Positions 1 through 8,323 of a stretch of DNA of 21,126 nt are shown here, piece after piece. How positions within the stretch are numbered: the stretch's first letter is position 1; every line of letters starts with the position of its first letter. Origin of the DNA: Chara braunii (lineage: Eukaryota; Streptophyta; Charophyceae; Charales; Characeae); NCBI GenBank assembly GCA_003427395.1, contig BFEA01000587.1:292484-313609 (forward strand), read 5' to 3'. A model generated the notes under the pieces. That model saw only the letters and a program-made list of their open reading frames with translations, did no database searches and was not told where the DNA came from. A program made the translations under genes and the position numbers.

Positions 1-1171
1 AAAAGCTCTTCAAAAAGGAAAATGCGGCACCCGAAAGCAAGAACTCAAAACGGGGTTTTCCTGGGGTAGGTATGATACAAGCAAAAGAAAGGGTAAGAAA
101 GATGGCACGGGGTCGGGAAGTGGTTCGTCACACAACGGACCCAGCGTCCCTCGCATCAATAACCACGGCCCACAGGGATGAACCAGGCTCTCCGGCCTGG
201 ATTAACCCCACCGCGGCTGAGCACCCGTCAGCCTGCAACGTCACACCCTAATTAACACTGATTAACATCGCCAACCCTAACACTAAAACACAAACCAACT
301 CAAACCATCAAAAGGAAAACGCAACCAGAAATTTACACCTCCAACCCTAAACACTCAAAAAGACCAACAGACTTCCACCCCAAAAACAGCTAAACAATCA
401 ACCAACGAGTGAACCCTAACAGCTGACCATCTTCCTCATCCTCCACCTACTTCCCAGAGTCTCCTCCTTGGTCCTCTTCAACATAGCTAAGGTGGAGGGG
501 GGCCCAAGCCTGCCTTCTTCCTCACCAGCGCTGCTATGCCGATTGCTCGCTCCACCAGCGTGTCGCCCAAACTTCCATGCTGCAAATGAGGAAGAGCTCT
601 TCGCCGCTTCTCTCGATATACCAGACTAGTGCCTCTTCGTGCAGTCACTTCCAAGCCGTGCAGCCTCCAAGTCCACCTGGAACCTCTGGACCTCTGCTAA
701 ACCTCTGCTAAACCTCTCTGCTACTTGGAGGGAAACATCACGGCAGTCTAATATCCCCTCCTGCAGGCTCTATACTCGAGCTACTTGGACCGCTACCATG
801 CAAAATGATTGCACCGAAGAATTGACACGGGACTCGAAATTCTACTTCGGCTCTTCTGCCTCCCTACCCTCTACTTGAGTGCTTTGGCCTTCGCGGGCCT
901 TTTCCTGCGCTACGACCCCGCTGCGCCCTCACAGCGACACGGACACAGGTAAGTACCAGGCCCGTGGGCCTTCTCAGCACATAAGTACCTGGCGGGTCAC
1001 ACACACCGTGACATCTCAGACCATCATGTAAGCAGGCAAACACACAGAAACTCAGCAATCATGCACACACACATAGTACTTAGAATCTCAGCAGAATACA
1101 GGAATCTCAGCAAGTCACTCGATCAGGCGGCCAAACTCAGAAAACAGCAGATTACTCAGTTCGCAATTTTG
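1..1171. other. Left flank, no gene recognised
   Basis: No reading frame here looks coding. The longest open frames are short, of biased composition and without recognisable motifs. The stretch 470-900 is rich in CT and contains the small direct repeat ACCTCTGCTA around 690-715. A potential splice donor (GTAAGT) sits at about 950 but has no coding exon next to it. I see no rRNA, tRNA or transposon protein. It may be the edge of a degenerate repeat or a host intergenic region. Confidence 0.5.
246..419 (+). other. Cluster of telo-box-like AACCCTAA motifs
   Basis: Three exact AACCCTAA words occur at about 273-280, 343-350 and 412-419, and a CCCTAA at 246-251, all on the plus strand in an AC-rich stretch. 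In land plants this word is both the telomere unit and the telo-box of some promoters. The copies are dispersed rather than tandem, so this is not a telomere array. No downstream gene was found that would make a promoter reading compelling. Confidence 0.4.
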
Positions 1172-1320
1172 CTGGTCATTACGCTCCATTCACAGTACAA
1201 TATTCAGGCTACCATCATCACCTGAATATAGAACGCCCTGTAATTATTGTCGTATCTGGACTGAACACTGCACCAAATACAGCTATAATGACCAGGTGTT
1301 CTCGGGTGAAGACGGTAGGC
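1172..1320. repeat. Small foldback element with nested hairpins
   Basis: An outer inverted repeat pairs CTGGTCATTA (1172-1181) with TAATGACCAG (1286-1295). An inner one pairs AATATTCAGG (1199-1208) with CCTGAATATA (1221-1230), with one mismatch. Just outside is CGGGTGAAGACGGTAG (about 1303-1318). That word recurs near 12543 and 12616 beside the palindromic elements there, so this copy probably belongs to the same repeat neighbourhood. It has no coding capacity; a MITE or foldback relic is likely. Confidence 0.5.
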
Positions 1321-1621
1321 ACTCAGAATAGTGGCTAGATCGAGTCCCTCTGAAAGGAAAACTCGATACGGCCACTGATTTCGTGATTCTGTGATTTTGA
1401 AAGCCTTGTGTGATTACGCAGTTACTCTTCAAAAAACGAAATCTTTACACCACGGACTGATGAAGCAGCAAGGATCTGAAATAGAGACATTTCCTTCATG
1501 ATTTCACAGAAAAAAAAAAAAGAAAAAAAAAAAACGGCAGATGAATGTGCAAGACTGGGCTGCAGTTGCAGTTCACAACATTGCAGCAACGGGCAGATGT
1601 GCATTTGGCCACCATCATCAC

Positions 1622-1771
1622 CTGCAAAGGGGATGGGATTAAGCACCTGAATCTGGACGTGTCTCTTGAAGAGATTCAGAAAACCAGATCAATCCCGATT
1701 CTTTGCACCTCTCCACAAACATATCCAGATTCGGGCATTAAATCCAATCCTCTGTGCTAGTGGGACCTCGC
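1622..1771. repeat. Palindromic foldback element, copy A (left end truncated)
   Basis: The left arm (CACCTGAATCTGGACGTGT, about 1647-1665) is inverted in the right arm (ACATATCCAGATTCGGGCATT, about 1719-1739). The right arm then runs through a GGATT-type box to GCTAGTGGGACCTCG at 1757-1770. Complete relatives end in this GCTAGTGGGAC word on both sides. Here the left terminal word is missing and replaced by ACCATCATCACCTG, which also occurs at about 1211-1224. This is a truncated member of the family seen at 11659, 12339 and 19617. Confidence 0.65.
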
Positions 1772-1958
1772 CACAATGTCACGGGATTGATAAGCCGTTC
1801 CGCACATTGATCTCTGTCGAAATCCTTGGGTTGCCGACCAATGTTTTCGGCTGTCCCAAATTCAAAAAAAGAAGAAGAAAAAGGGTGAAAAAAAACGACT
1901 GTATTTGGTCGGGATAGAGCCTGTATACATTCATGGTAATACACGGTGGTAAGCTCGA

Positions 1959-2016
1959 GGCGAGGTCCCACTAGCAAGGAGGATGGAATCAAGCTCCTGA
2001 ATCTGGATATGTTATA
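1959..2016. repeat. Palindromic foldback element, copy B (left arm only)
   Basis: GCGAGGTCCCACTAGC at about 1959-1974 is followed by a diverged GGATGGAATCAAG box and CTGAATCTGGATATG. These are the terminal and internal modules of the same foldback family. The copy stops about 10 bp before the Harbinger end at 2026. The DNA just beyond the far end of that transposon (9564 onward) does not obviously continue the arm. An opposite arm lies at 10060-10147, so the two could be halves of one copy split by insertions, but this is speculative. Confidence 0.55.
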
Positions 2017-2025
2017 TGGACAGAG

Positions 2026-2039
2026 GGCCTCGTTAGACA
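2026..2039 (+). repeat. Harbinger left terminal inverted repeat
   Basis: GGCCTCGTTAGACA is perfectly inverted at 9550-9563. Matching stops at the next outer base on each side, which fixes the probable element boundary. Confidence 0.9.
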
Positions 2040-2051
2040 CTCCTTACGAAT

Positions 2052-2151
2052 TCCTTGAGCCACAAGGAAATGTCCTTGTGGTTTTTTAGGGGAATTTGCG
2101 GCGTCGTTCCACTCATCCTTGGGGACCTCCCCCGAGTATGTTTCCTTGTGG
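2052..2151. promoter_or_regulatory. Left subterminal CCACAAGGA array
   Basis: Exact copies of CCACAAGGA or its complement TCCTTGTGG are at 2060-2068, 2073-2081 and 2143-2151, with degenerate ones at about 2052 and 2116. The first two are in opposite orientation four bases apart and form a 22-bp imperfect palindrome (2060-2081). A matching palindrome lies at the other end (9446-9467). In Harbinger elements the Myb-like partner binds subterminal motifs to recruit the transposase. I infer that this array is the binding site, but nothing in the sequence proves it. Confidence 0.6.
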
Positions 2152-2620
2152 CGTCCCCGCGGCCATTTTCATACGTAAATTAGCGGCCGCGGGGTTGGTC
2201 GTCCTTGGACCAGCTTCTTTTCTCCGTGTGAGGGCCGCGTGGTCCAACGACGCGAGGGGAAACGGCAGATGGCGGGCGACACGAAAAGAAATTTAACCCC
2301 AAGGGCGTGGGCATTTGAAATTCGAAATTCGAATGACTGCTGCGACGACGACGACGACGTGTGGCTGGCGACGCGAGGATGGCGTTCTGCGGAAAGGGGC
2401 TCAGCGGCGGCGCAGGTTTCGTCCAGAGGCTGTTGCGAGTGCGCGGGCAGCGTGTGGTGCGTCCATCGCCGTGGACGTTTGCACACGTGGACTGCGCCTT
2501 GCTCCTCGTTTCCGTATGAGGGACTGTAAGCAGAGAAAAGGGGCCACCTTTCGACGGACGTCTTCGGCTTCTTCGTCGGGTGCGAAAGGACGACACAGAC
2601 GGCAGCGGAAAGACGGGACC

Positions 2621-2674
2621 ATGTCCACGTCGCGGCTATGGAGGGCAGCACAGAGGGTAGACGTGATGTGTTGA
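2621..2674 (+). CDS. Short upstream ORF overlapping the transposase start
   Basis: An 18-codon frame (17 residues) starts at ATG 2621 and ends at TGA 2672-2674. It overlaps the presumed transposase start (2638) in another frame. The transposase ATG has G at -3 and G at +4, a good initiation context. The upstream ATG has A at -3 but T at +4. If transcripts begin upstream, the small frame could dampen transposase translation. It may equally be chance, since this GC-rich leader contains several short frames. Confidence 0.25.
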   Translation: MSTSRLWRAAQRVDVMC

Positions 2675-4287
2675 TGCCTCGTGAGCTGCAGGCCGTGGCG
2701 GCGGCCGTGTCCACGATCGTTCTTCGATGTCAGCAGGAGAGGGCGCTGAGGCGACTGAAGGAGGAGTTGCGCGCGCGTAGACGGAGGACGTTGATGCAAG
2801 CGGACGATGGGGCCGAATACGTGGCGACGTCGGAGGCTGTTGTTCAGCTGTGCTACGCATTGGGTTACGGAGTGATTCCTTGCGCGACGCCGCGGTGCTG
2901 GGTGAAGTGCAGGACAGGAGGCACGTGGGAAGACCTCAGGCAATGCGACGACGCGACAGACGACTACTTACGGGATAAGCTACGAATGTCGCCGCGAGTG
3001 TTCCGGGAAATCGCGGAGGCGTGTGCGCCTCATCTTCAGCGGCGGGTCACGTTCTACAGGGAGCCTTTGCAGCCAGACCAAATTGTGGCGTACGCACTGT
3101 ACATGTGGGCTTCAAGGGAGACGTACGAGAGCAGCACGTGCAACTTCGGGACTGGACGAGCTTCTAGGCTGATTGCCGTCCGCAACGTGACTGCCGCGCT
3201 GCTAAGGGTATTTGGAGAGAAGATCGCGTGGCCGACAGGGGTTCGTAAACTCGTCCTTCTGCGGGCGTTTGCTGATAAAGGGTTCCCCAACTGCCACGGT
3301 CGCATTGATTGTACTCACATCTACGTCGACAAGCCGGCGAACGCTCCGAGCGAAAACTACTACGACAGGAAGCGCCGTTTCTCCATCGTTGCGCAGGTTG
3401 TCGTCGACCTGGACTTGCGTGTGCTCGACGTGCACATGGGATACCCAGGTAGCTGCCACGACATCAGGGTGCTGCATTTGTCCAGCCTGTCGCTGCGCGC
3501 GGAGGAGGGGTTGTTGTTTCGTGGTCCCCCCGTGACACTGTCGTTCGGTGTGAAGACGAACGGGTACGTTATGGCGGACAATGGCTACCCCCCTTCAGAA
3601 TGGATGGTCGTCCCGTACGAAGGCATCAATCAGCACGTCGACGAGGAGCGGTTTGACAACAAGCAGAAGGTGGCGAGGAGAGCGGTGGAGAGGGCGTTCG
3701 GCAGGCTGAAGGGCATGTGGCGGCTGTTTCTGCGGACACACAAGACAAACCTGGACACGCTCCCGCAGCAGTTCACCGCCATGTGCATACTGCACAACAT
3801 ACTGATCGATGTAGGAATCCCCTTCGACGAGAATCTGCTATGGGAGGTCGACGCTAATGGTGTGCGACGTCGTGTGGACTTTCGGGATGGAAGAGCCCCT
3901 TCAGCCTGTGTCGCTAGTGACGTCGACGACGGAACCGTTGGCCCTGAGGCATGCTTTGGCGGAACGAATGAAACACGATTGAGTCGTGTTTCAATCGTGG
4001 GCGGCAACGCGTGGAAGTGCATTCATTGCAGCAATGGACGGAGGGCAGATTCATTGTTTCGTCCTGCCTTGATTGGGTCGCTAGCGTTTGTCCCCCGTCG
4101 AGGTTGGTGGTTTGCGTGGAGGGTCGTGTTTCCCATGGTGGACGACAGCGCGTGGAAGTGCATTCATTGTAGCAATGGCCGGAGGGCACGTTCGTTGTTC
4201 CATCCAGCCTTGATTGGGTTGCTAGGTTTTGTCCTGCTTCTGGGGTCGGTAGTTTGCGTCGAGGGTCGTGGTTTGTTGTCGTCGTGA
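2638..4287 (+). CDS. PIF/Harbinger DDE transposase (DDE_Tnp_4 type)
   Basis: This is the nuclease that excises and inserts the element, acting in the nucleus on the terminal repeats. The open frame is 549 residues. A basic, Arg-rich N-terminal region (about 35-50) precedes a helical segment with LRMSPRVFREI (about 115-125), typical of the region before the catalytic core. The core carries the family's triad: Asp224 in GRIDCTHI, Asp275 in PGSCHDIRVL and Glu351 in RRAVERAFGRLKGMWR. The family block VMADNGYP lies at 311-318 and the C-terminal AMCILHNI block at about 381-388. The triad and blocks are all in frame, so the protein could be active. Family members usually end soon after the LHN block. 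Here about 150 more residues follow, including an in-frame repeat of about 47 residues from 458, with no known domain. Met1 was chosen as the first in-frame ATG, with a good context. It is convergent with the Myb-like partner gene. Family assignment is very secure; the true C-terminus and the absence of introns are less so. Confidence 0.92.
   Translation: MEGSTEGRRDVLMPRELQAVAAAVSTIVLRCQQERALRRLKEELRARRRRTLMQADDGAEYVATSEAVVQLCYALGYGVIPCATPRCWVKCRTGGTWEDLRQCDDATDDYLRDKLRMSPRVFREIAEACAPHLQRRVTFYREPLQPDQIVAYALYMWASRETYESSTCNFGTGRASRLIAVRNVTAALLRVFGEKIAWPTGVRKLVLLRAFADKGFPNCHGRIDCTHIYVDKPANAPSENYYDRKRRFSIVAQVVVDLDLRVLDVHMGYPGSCHDIRVLHLSSLSLRAEEGLLFRGPPVTLSFGVKTNGYVMADNGYPPSEWMVVPYEGINQHVDEERFDNKQKVARRAVERAFGRLKGMWRLFLRTHKTNLDTLPQQFTAMCILHNILIDVGIPFDENLLWEVDANGVRRRVDFRDGRAPSACVASDVDDGTVGPEACFGGTNETRLSRVSIVGGNAWKCIHCSNGRRADSLFRPALIGSLAFVPRRGWWFAWRVVFPMVDDSAWKCIHCSNGRRARSLFHPALIGLLGFVLLLGSVVCVEGRGLLSS
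3970..3993 (+). other. Small hairpin within the transposase tail
   Basis: AAACACGA and TCGTGTTT are inverted around a five-base loop within about 3970-3993. This lies between the conserved transposase core and the duplicated tail, and may mark a junction where extra DNA was joined to the original gene end. It is too short to assign a function. Confidence 0.35.
4009..4287 (+). repeat. 141-bp tandem duplication in the transposase C-terminal tail
   Basis: The DNA starting GTGGAAGTGCATTCATTG at 4011 recurs at 4152, a period of 141 bp (47 codons). Both copies stay in the transposase frame and read AWKCIHCSNGRRA at residues 458 and 505. The Cys-x2-Cys pairs are suggestive, but there is no complete zinc-ligand set. 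The repeat lies beyond the conserved catalytic region. It may be former 3' untranslated DNA read as protein, or a real lineage-specific tail. Confidence 0.75.
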
Positions 4288-5288
4288 TTCGTGGATGTGC
4301 GTCGCCATCGATTTTCTTGATTTCTGTGATTGGCGTTGAAGTTGTGTAGTGCGGACACGACGCACTGCAGGTGTGAAGTGCGTCTTTTTTTGGGACAGCG
4401 GGCGTAGTTTAGAAGATAGAGCATTGTTGGTCTTTTGGGTGGGCCTAAAACTTGTCCCCCACCTGCCTTCGATTTTGAAGTCTCCGCTATGAATTGTTGA
4501 ACGATTTCGCAAATCCCTTTGAAAGTTTCTTTTGTCGATTTCCAGTATGTGTTGGCATTGTGTGTGTGCCTATTTCATTGAGTCGATATTGTGTGTTGCT
4601 ATTTCATTGCGTTGATGCAGTGTGCCATTGCATGTTCACAACATGTTTTGTCGGACATCTTATGCAGTATGGTGCGCTGCGCTTTGTCTTCCTGCGAGTG
4701 TTGAACTAAAACACAAACACGTCTTTTGTTTGGCATTGGGATAACTGGGGAAAAAAAAAAAAAAAAAAAAAAAACAACCGACAATGGCACAAGCACATGA
4801 AGATGAGATGTGTGAATATACATCCAACAAGCCAAGGACTACTCGTGTTTCATGAGAAAGACCATTCGGTGTGGAGTGAGTGATCAGTCATGATCTGCAA
4901 AATGACGAAATACAGAAGGAATCAAAATTATAAAATTAAAGGTGCGCCCCAAGCGCAATCAAGTTGTTTCGCCGCAAGCTGCCCTGACAACAACACAAAA
5001 CAAGATCACAGAAACCAACTTCGCTCCTACAATGTGCTGAAGAGAGCATCCTCTACCATCGCTTCTCCACTATCAGCACCGACACACTATCCACATCCAC
5101 AAGCAACGGCGACCACTGTCACATAAAGCACCCCTGCCAGAGTGGACGACCGAAAACGTCGGGCGTCTAGAAGCAGGAGCGACATGCTGTACAAGTGCGA
5201 AACGAAGGGAGAGGCCATCAAGAATCTGTTTTCCAAACACGCCGCCACGAAAACTGCATCTCCGATGCCGCCAAGCATTGCCCCCTCT
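4288..5288. other. Spacer between the two convergent transposon genes
   Basis: I found no coding segment. The stretch holds T-rich and GT-rich DNA (4380-4730), a run of about 24 A at 4751-4774, and AC-rich DNA. It would contain the 3' ends of both transposon transcripts, but no clear polyadenylation signal can be placed by eye. Just below 5289 the minus-strand partner gene has its stop codon. Confidence 0.5.
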
Positions 5289-5954
5289 TCACTTCCCGTC
5301 CATGTTGAGGTCGATTGTGTGCGCGCAAACGGCCGCACTCACGCCGTTGCTCCAATCCTCGCCGTACCACATGGCACGCGCAATGTTCGTCACCACCGAC
5401 CCCAACACGTACTGGAAAGCTAGATTGTATCCTCGGGGGCGGTTCCCGGACTTGAAGACCCATCCGTGCAACACGCGCAGAGCAATGTTCTCCGCTGCCG
5501 TCGTGCGGGAGATCGCCTGCTGTAGTTGTGCGGAATCTGCAATCCTTGTCAGGCTCGTGGCAGATTTAGGCATGACAACGCTCCAGGGGACAGCGGGCGC
5601 TTGCAGCCCGCCGGCGATGGCGACAAAGTACTCCCGCGTTTCGTGGACGATGTTGTACAGTCTTCTCCCCTCCCCTGTCGTCCAGAACGCTTTGTCATCA
5701 ACCCACAGGCGGGCACGCTCAGCGAGATCTTTCGCCATCCCTCCCCTCCGAACCCAGCATAAAAAGGGGTCCTCATCCTCCCTATCACCCTTGTTGTCGC
5801 CGCGTGGCACCTCCCGCTCCACAACAGGGAGCTCCTGTCTCGCTCTCGCCACGGCAGCAACATTGCCCGAAGACCCCGCGGCTGCACCAGCGACCGCCCC
5901 CCCACTCGCCACGCGTGCTTCTTGCTGGGCCCCCTCCCCTCCGCCGCGTTCCAT
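5289..5954 (-). CDS. C-terminal segment of the Myb/SANT-like partner protein
   Basis: The open frame is 221 residues with even, globular composition, unlike the biased frames around it. A Gly/Ala-rich lead (1-40) and an acidic stretch with GDNKGDREDEDPF (about 52-64) are followed by a structured block from about 73 to the end. That block includes LAERARLWVDDKAFW, GEGRRLYNIVHETREYF and AENIALRVLHGWVFKSG. I know similar C-terminal blocks from Chara braunii hypothetical proteins that carry a Myb/SANT-like domain (from memory; no domain name known). No catalytic motif was seen. The first Met at 5954 is probably internal to the original gene. The frame upstream is offset, and the natural connection is to the segment ending QLQRE at about 5970. 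Confidence 0.6.
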   Translation of the reverse strand: MERGGGEGAQQEARVASGGAVAGAAAGSSGNVAAVARARQELPVVEREVPRGDNKGDREDEDPFLCWVRRGGMAKDLAERARLWVDDKAFWTTGEGRRLYNIVHETREYFVAIAGGLQAPAVPWSVVMPKSATSLTRIADSAQLQQAISRTTAAENIALRVLHGWVFKSGNRPRGYNLAFQYVLGSVVTNIARAMWYGEDWSNGVSAAVCAHTIDLNMDGK

Positions 5955-5967
5955 GGAGCCTCCCTCT

Positions 5968-6196
5968 GTAGCTGTGTTGCGCGGACGCGGCTGAGACGAC
6001 GTGGAGGGCAGGGTGGCCTTTCTTCAGTCGCGCCACGTATCTTGAGTGTTGTTGCCGTGGCGCCTTGTGTGACATTGCGCTGCCTACGGCTTTCCAAGGG
6101 CTCGTCGTCCTCGCCGCCGACGTCGACAACAACCTCCTTCGCCTTCAGGGTATTGTGGGCATGCACTTGTTGCACCTCCGAAGGGGGCATCAGCAA
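5968..6196 (-). pseudogene. Linker segment of the partner gene, offset frame
   Basis: On the minus strand this part of the frame reads HAHNTLKAKEVVVDVG, then EDDEPLESRRQRNVTQG, and ends with RATQLQRE. It then leaves sense at GAGGCTCCATGG, where the next segment (GGSMERGGGEGAQQ) continues in another frame. Low-complexity acidic and basic linkers of this kind separate the Myb domain from the C-terminal block in similar proteins. The simplest reading is a small deletion at 5965-5975. An intron is unlikely because the two frames abut. Confidence 0.5.
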
Positions 6197-6654
6197 TCTC
6201 CTCGCACGCTCTGATCAGATGACCTTTGAAGAGTGCTTCCCCGAGGTGCCGACACGGTGTCCTCTGCTGCTTCTTCCTCCGTCGTAAACACGTCGTTGTC
6301 ATCCTCCTCGTTAGTTGTCGCCCAAGATCGCCCTCGCCGAAGAGGCAGGCTTGCTGATGCTTCTTCCGAACGAAGCCTCTTCGCCTTAGGGACATGCCGC
6401 CGACCCCTTTCCCGCCCCTGAGTGTCCGCAGGGATGTTTTCCCGCTTCTTGCCACGGGCGCCGCCTCGCGCAGACATGCTTGCCGCTTCCCTCAATGGCC
6501 GTGTGTGGCTACGCCTGCGTTCGCGAACACGAGGAACAACCGCCTTCGCTGCGTTGGGGAGCAAGGCGTCTAGGTGTACCGAAGTACTTGGGCGACACCG
6601 GCGAGACTGCTCCGCGGCAAGAAGAGGACAACACAGACGACGGCGAACCCCCAA
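6190..6654 (-). pseudogene. Basic/acidic linker segment of the partner gene
   Basis: The downstream part of this 154-residue frame reads as a credible linker. A basic cluster GKKRENIPADTQGRERGRRH with a KAKRLRSEE motif, plausibly a nuclear localisation signal, precedes an acidic stretch NEEDDNDVFTTEEEAAEDT. The frame ends at 6190, while the next segment (KAKEVVVDVG) is in a different frame. The beginning of the frame (6654-6480) is less convincing and may be noise. Confidence 0.4.
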
Positions 6655-7253
6655 GTCACGAGAGAGATCCGCGGCAACAAAGAGAGAGTGCCCCGCCGAT
6701 GGTAGTTCCGCTGACGGGCCGCGAACACCGTCTTTCGAATTGATTGTTGTGCCTCAATCGCCCGCGTTCGCACCGACGATGAAGAAACGCCCTCGTAACA
6801 CACACGAGGTCAACGTGGACGTCAACGCGAGAAGGAGATCAACCCTGCCGACACTACTCCACGGAGAGAAGAAGATCTTCGCGACTGAAGGCCGCCGAAC
6901 CTCCCAAGGGGCGCTACGGATCCGCTGCGAGAAGGAGAGAGTGGTCCACGTACAATGATGCCGAAGTCCGCGGCCACGTCGTCTGAACCGGTGTCTGCAG
7001 ACCTCCGCGTGGCGAACGCGAGCGCTTTACACGGCACGGAATGTCGACATCACGACAAGGCCACAAGATCCACAGCGATGATCGTCGACAGCACTGAAGA
7101 AGTCCCAGACGAGGAGTGCCATGAAAGGGGCGAGCACGCGATCGCGGTGAGGTGCGACAACAACAAAAGGCACAGGGCGTCCCGCGTGGTTGTGAAAGTT
7201 GTGCACCGTGTGCGCCGGCCTTCAATGCTGGAGAAGCCGCAAGCGGACGACCT
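6655..7253 (-). other. Unassigned part of the partner gene
   Basis: GC-rich DNA with several overlapping frames on both strands, none recognisable. By position it should contain the part of the partner gene between the MDRSVYDEM block and the acidic linker. It may hold a diverged coding segment or an intron. Confidence 0.35.
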
Positions 7254-7595
7254 TTATGCGGGAGGAGGCGCAAACGCATAGACAACATGGAGCAGACGGA
7301 CGGGCCCCGACCTCGAGTCTTTGCCTGCCGTCGTCGTCCACAGCGTGTGACAGCACCTCTCCAGACCTCCTTCGCGGACACGCCCTTCATCTGTTGCCAT
7401 GCCCACCTTCCCCGAGACGCAAGCAGACCTTTCGACGCCTATGCGGACGCGTGTCCATACACTCTCCAAGGGCCGAAATGAAGATCTTAAAATAAAAAAC
7501 AGCCAACCCCCATCGCTGGCCATGGTCTCCCCTCCGGCCACCATGTGATCCCCCTTCGTCATGGCCTCCATTTCGTCGTACACGCTCCGGTCCAT
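7254..7595 (-). pseudogene. Post-Myb block of the partner gene (MDRSVYDEMEAM)
   Basis: The frame opens with MDRSVYDEMEAMTKGDH and continues for about 30 sensible residues before becoming unconvincing near 7500. From memory, this block follows the Myb domain in related Chara proteins, joined by a KVHKFQNLS segment. Here KVHKFQNLS is present at about 7669-7643, but in a third frame. Myb domain, connector and this block therefore occupy three frames within about 80 bp, too tight for introns and best explained by two small indels. Confidence 0.5.
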
Positions 7596-7637
7596 GACGA
7601 AGCTGCAGCCCTCCGATCGCTTGGCCTTTGAAGCAAG

Positions 7638-7919
7638 CTACGGAGAGGTTCTGGAACTTGTGGACCTTTTGAATTGCTGCATCAAGTTGTCCCATTTCTT
7701 CCCGCAGTCGACGGCCTCCCTCGTCACGCCCATCGTCTGCAACCTCGCCCGCACGTCCTCCCATTTCCACTCCCTCGTTTTCATGCGAGCAAAATTGGTG
7801 CCCATGTCGGCGATATACAGATCTTGATCCCTTTTCGCCCTGACGAGTGCGACCGTGTCTCCCACCGACCAGAAATTTCGGCCGCCCTCGCCATCGCTCC
7901 GGCCTGCGTCGTCATCCAT
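7638..7919 (-). CDS. Myb/SANT-like DNA-binding domain segment of the partner gene
   Basis: The 93-residue frame holds one trihelix/Myb-SANT-like domain (about residues 14-85). The spaced tryptophans are Trp17 in GRNFWS, Trp51 and Trp53 in TREWKWEDVRARL, and Trp76 in CGKKWDNLMQQF. Helices one and two carry LVRAKRDQDLY and MKTREWKWEDV. Such domains in Harbinger second proteins bind the element ends. After QQFK (about 7670) the frame runs into nonsense, while another frame carries on with KVHKFQNLS. This points to loss of one base in the A-run read on the minus strand. The Met at 7919 is probably an internal codon of the longer original protein. Confidence 0.75.
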   Translation of the reverse strand: MDDDAGRSDGEGGRNFWSVGDTVALVRAKRDQDLYIADMGTNFARMKTREWKWEDVRARLQTMGVTREAVDCGKKWDNLMQQFKRSTSSRTSP

Positions 7920-8323
7920 TTTCTTATTCCGTCAGTTTTTCATAGCAGGACCCTTCTTCACACTCGTTCCGCCGCCTTCCTCCCAAGCGGCGTAACGTCT
8001 GGCAAATCGTCACAGTTGCAATCGTGGTCACCGTCAACGTCGTCACACCCCTAGGCCTCGTCAACAGCCGCTTCGTCGCCTTCATCCACGTGGAGCCGTT
8101 GCACCCCTCTCGTGATTGTCTTCGTTCCACCTTGATGCAAGGCCTGCCTACACTCTGCCCACAACTGCCTACCGTCGCGTTGCACGTGCGCACCTCCATC
8201 ACGCAAATCCTTCGGGCGGCGTCCTCGAGGAGTCCCAGATCTGCTTCGCGACGAAGGTGACAAGCGCATCCACTCCGAACGTTCATCCGCACCGACTCCT
8301 CCGACGATCGTCGACGACTCATT
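7920..8323 (-). pseudogene. Region joining the N-terminal and Myb segments
   Basis: Two minus-strand frames each look partly coding. One has RPKDLRDGGAHVQRDGRQLW and HVDEGDEAAVDEA (about 8220-8051), followed past a stop by an Asp-rich run. The other covers 8505-7924 and is Arg/Cys-rich. An acidic linker leading into the Myb domain would be expected here. The stop at about 8051 and the frame changes prevent a continuous reading. Confidence 0.35.

Noticed and set aside
1508-1536. Poly-A run as the tail of a retrocopied gene
   Set aside because: No coding or SINE-like sequence precedes it on either strand.
2169-2943. Long minus-strand frames overlapping the transposase 5' region
   Set aside because: They are Arg/Ser/Pro-rich shadows in GC-rich DNA and overlap the well-supported transposase.
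4395-4465. tRNA-like stretch (GTAGTTTAGAAGATAGAGCATT)
   Set aside because: It resembles an A box, but there is no B box or cloverleaf pairing downstream.
6422-7495. Plus-strand frames of 60-180 residues opposite the partner gene
   Set aside because: Their composition is that of antisense frames and no motif was found.
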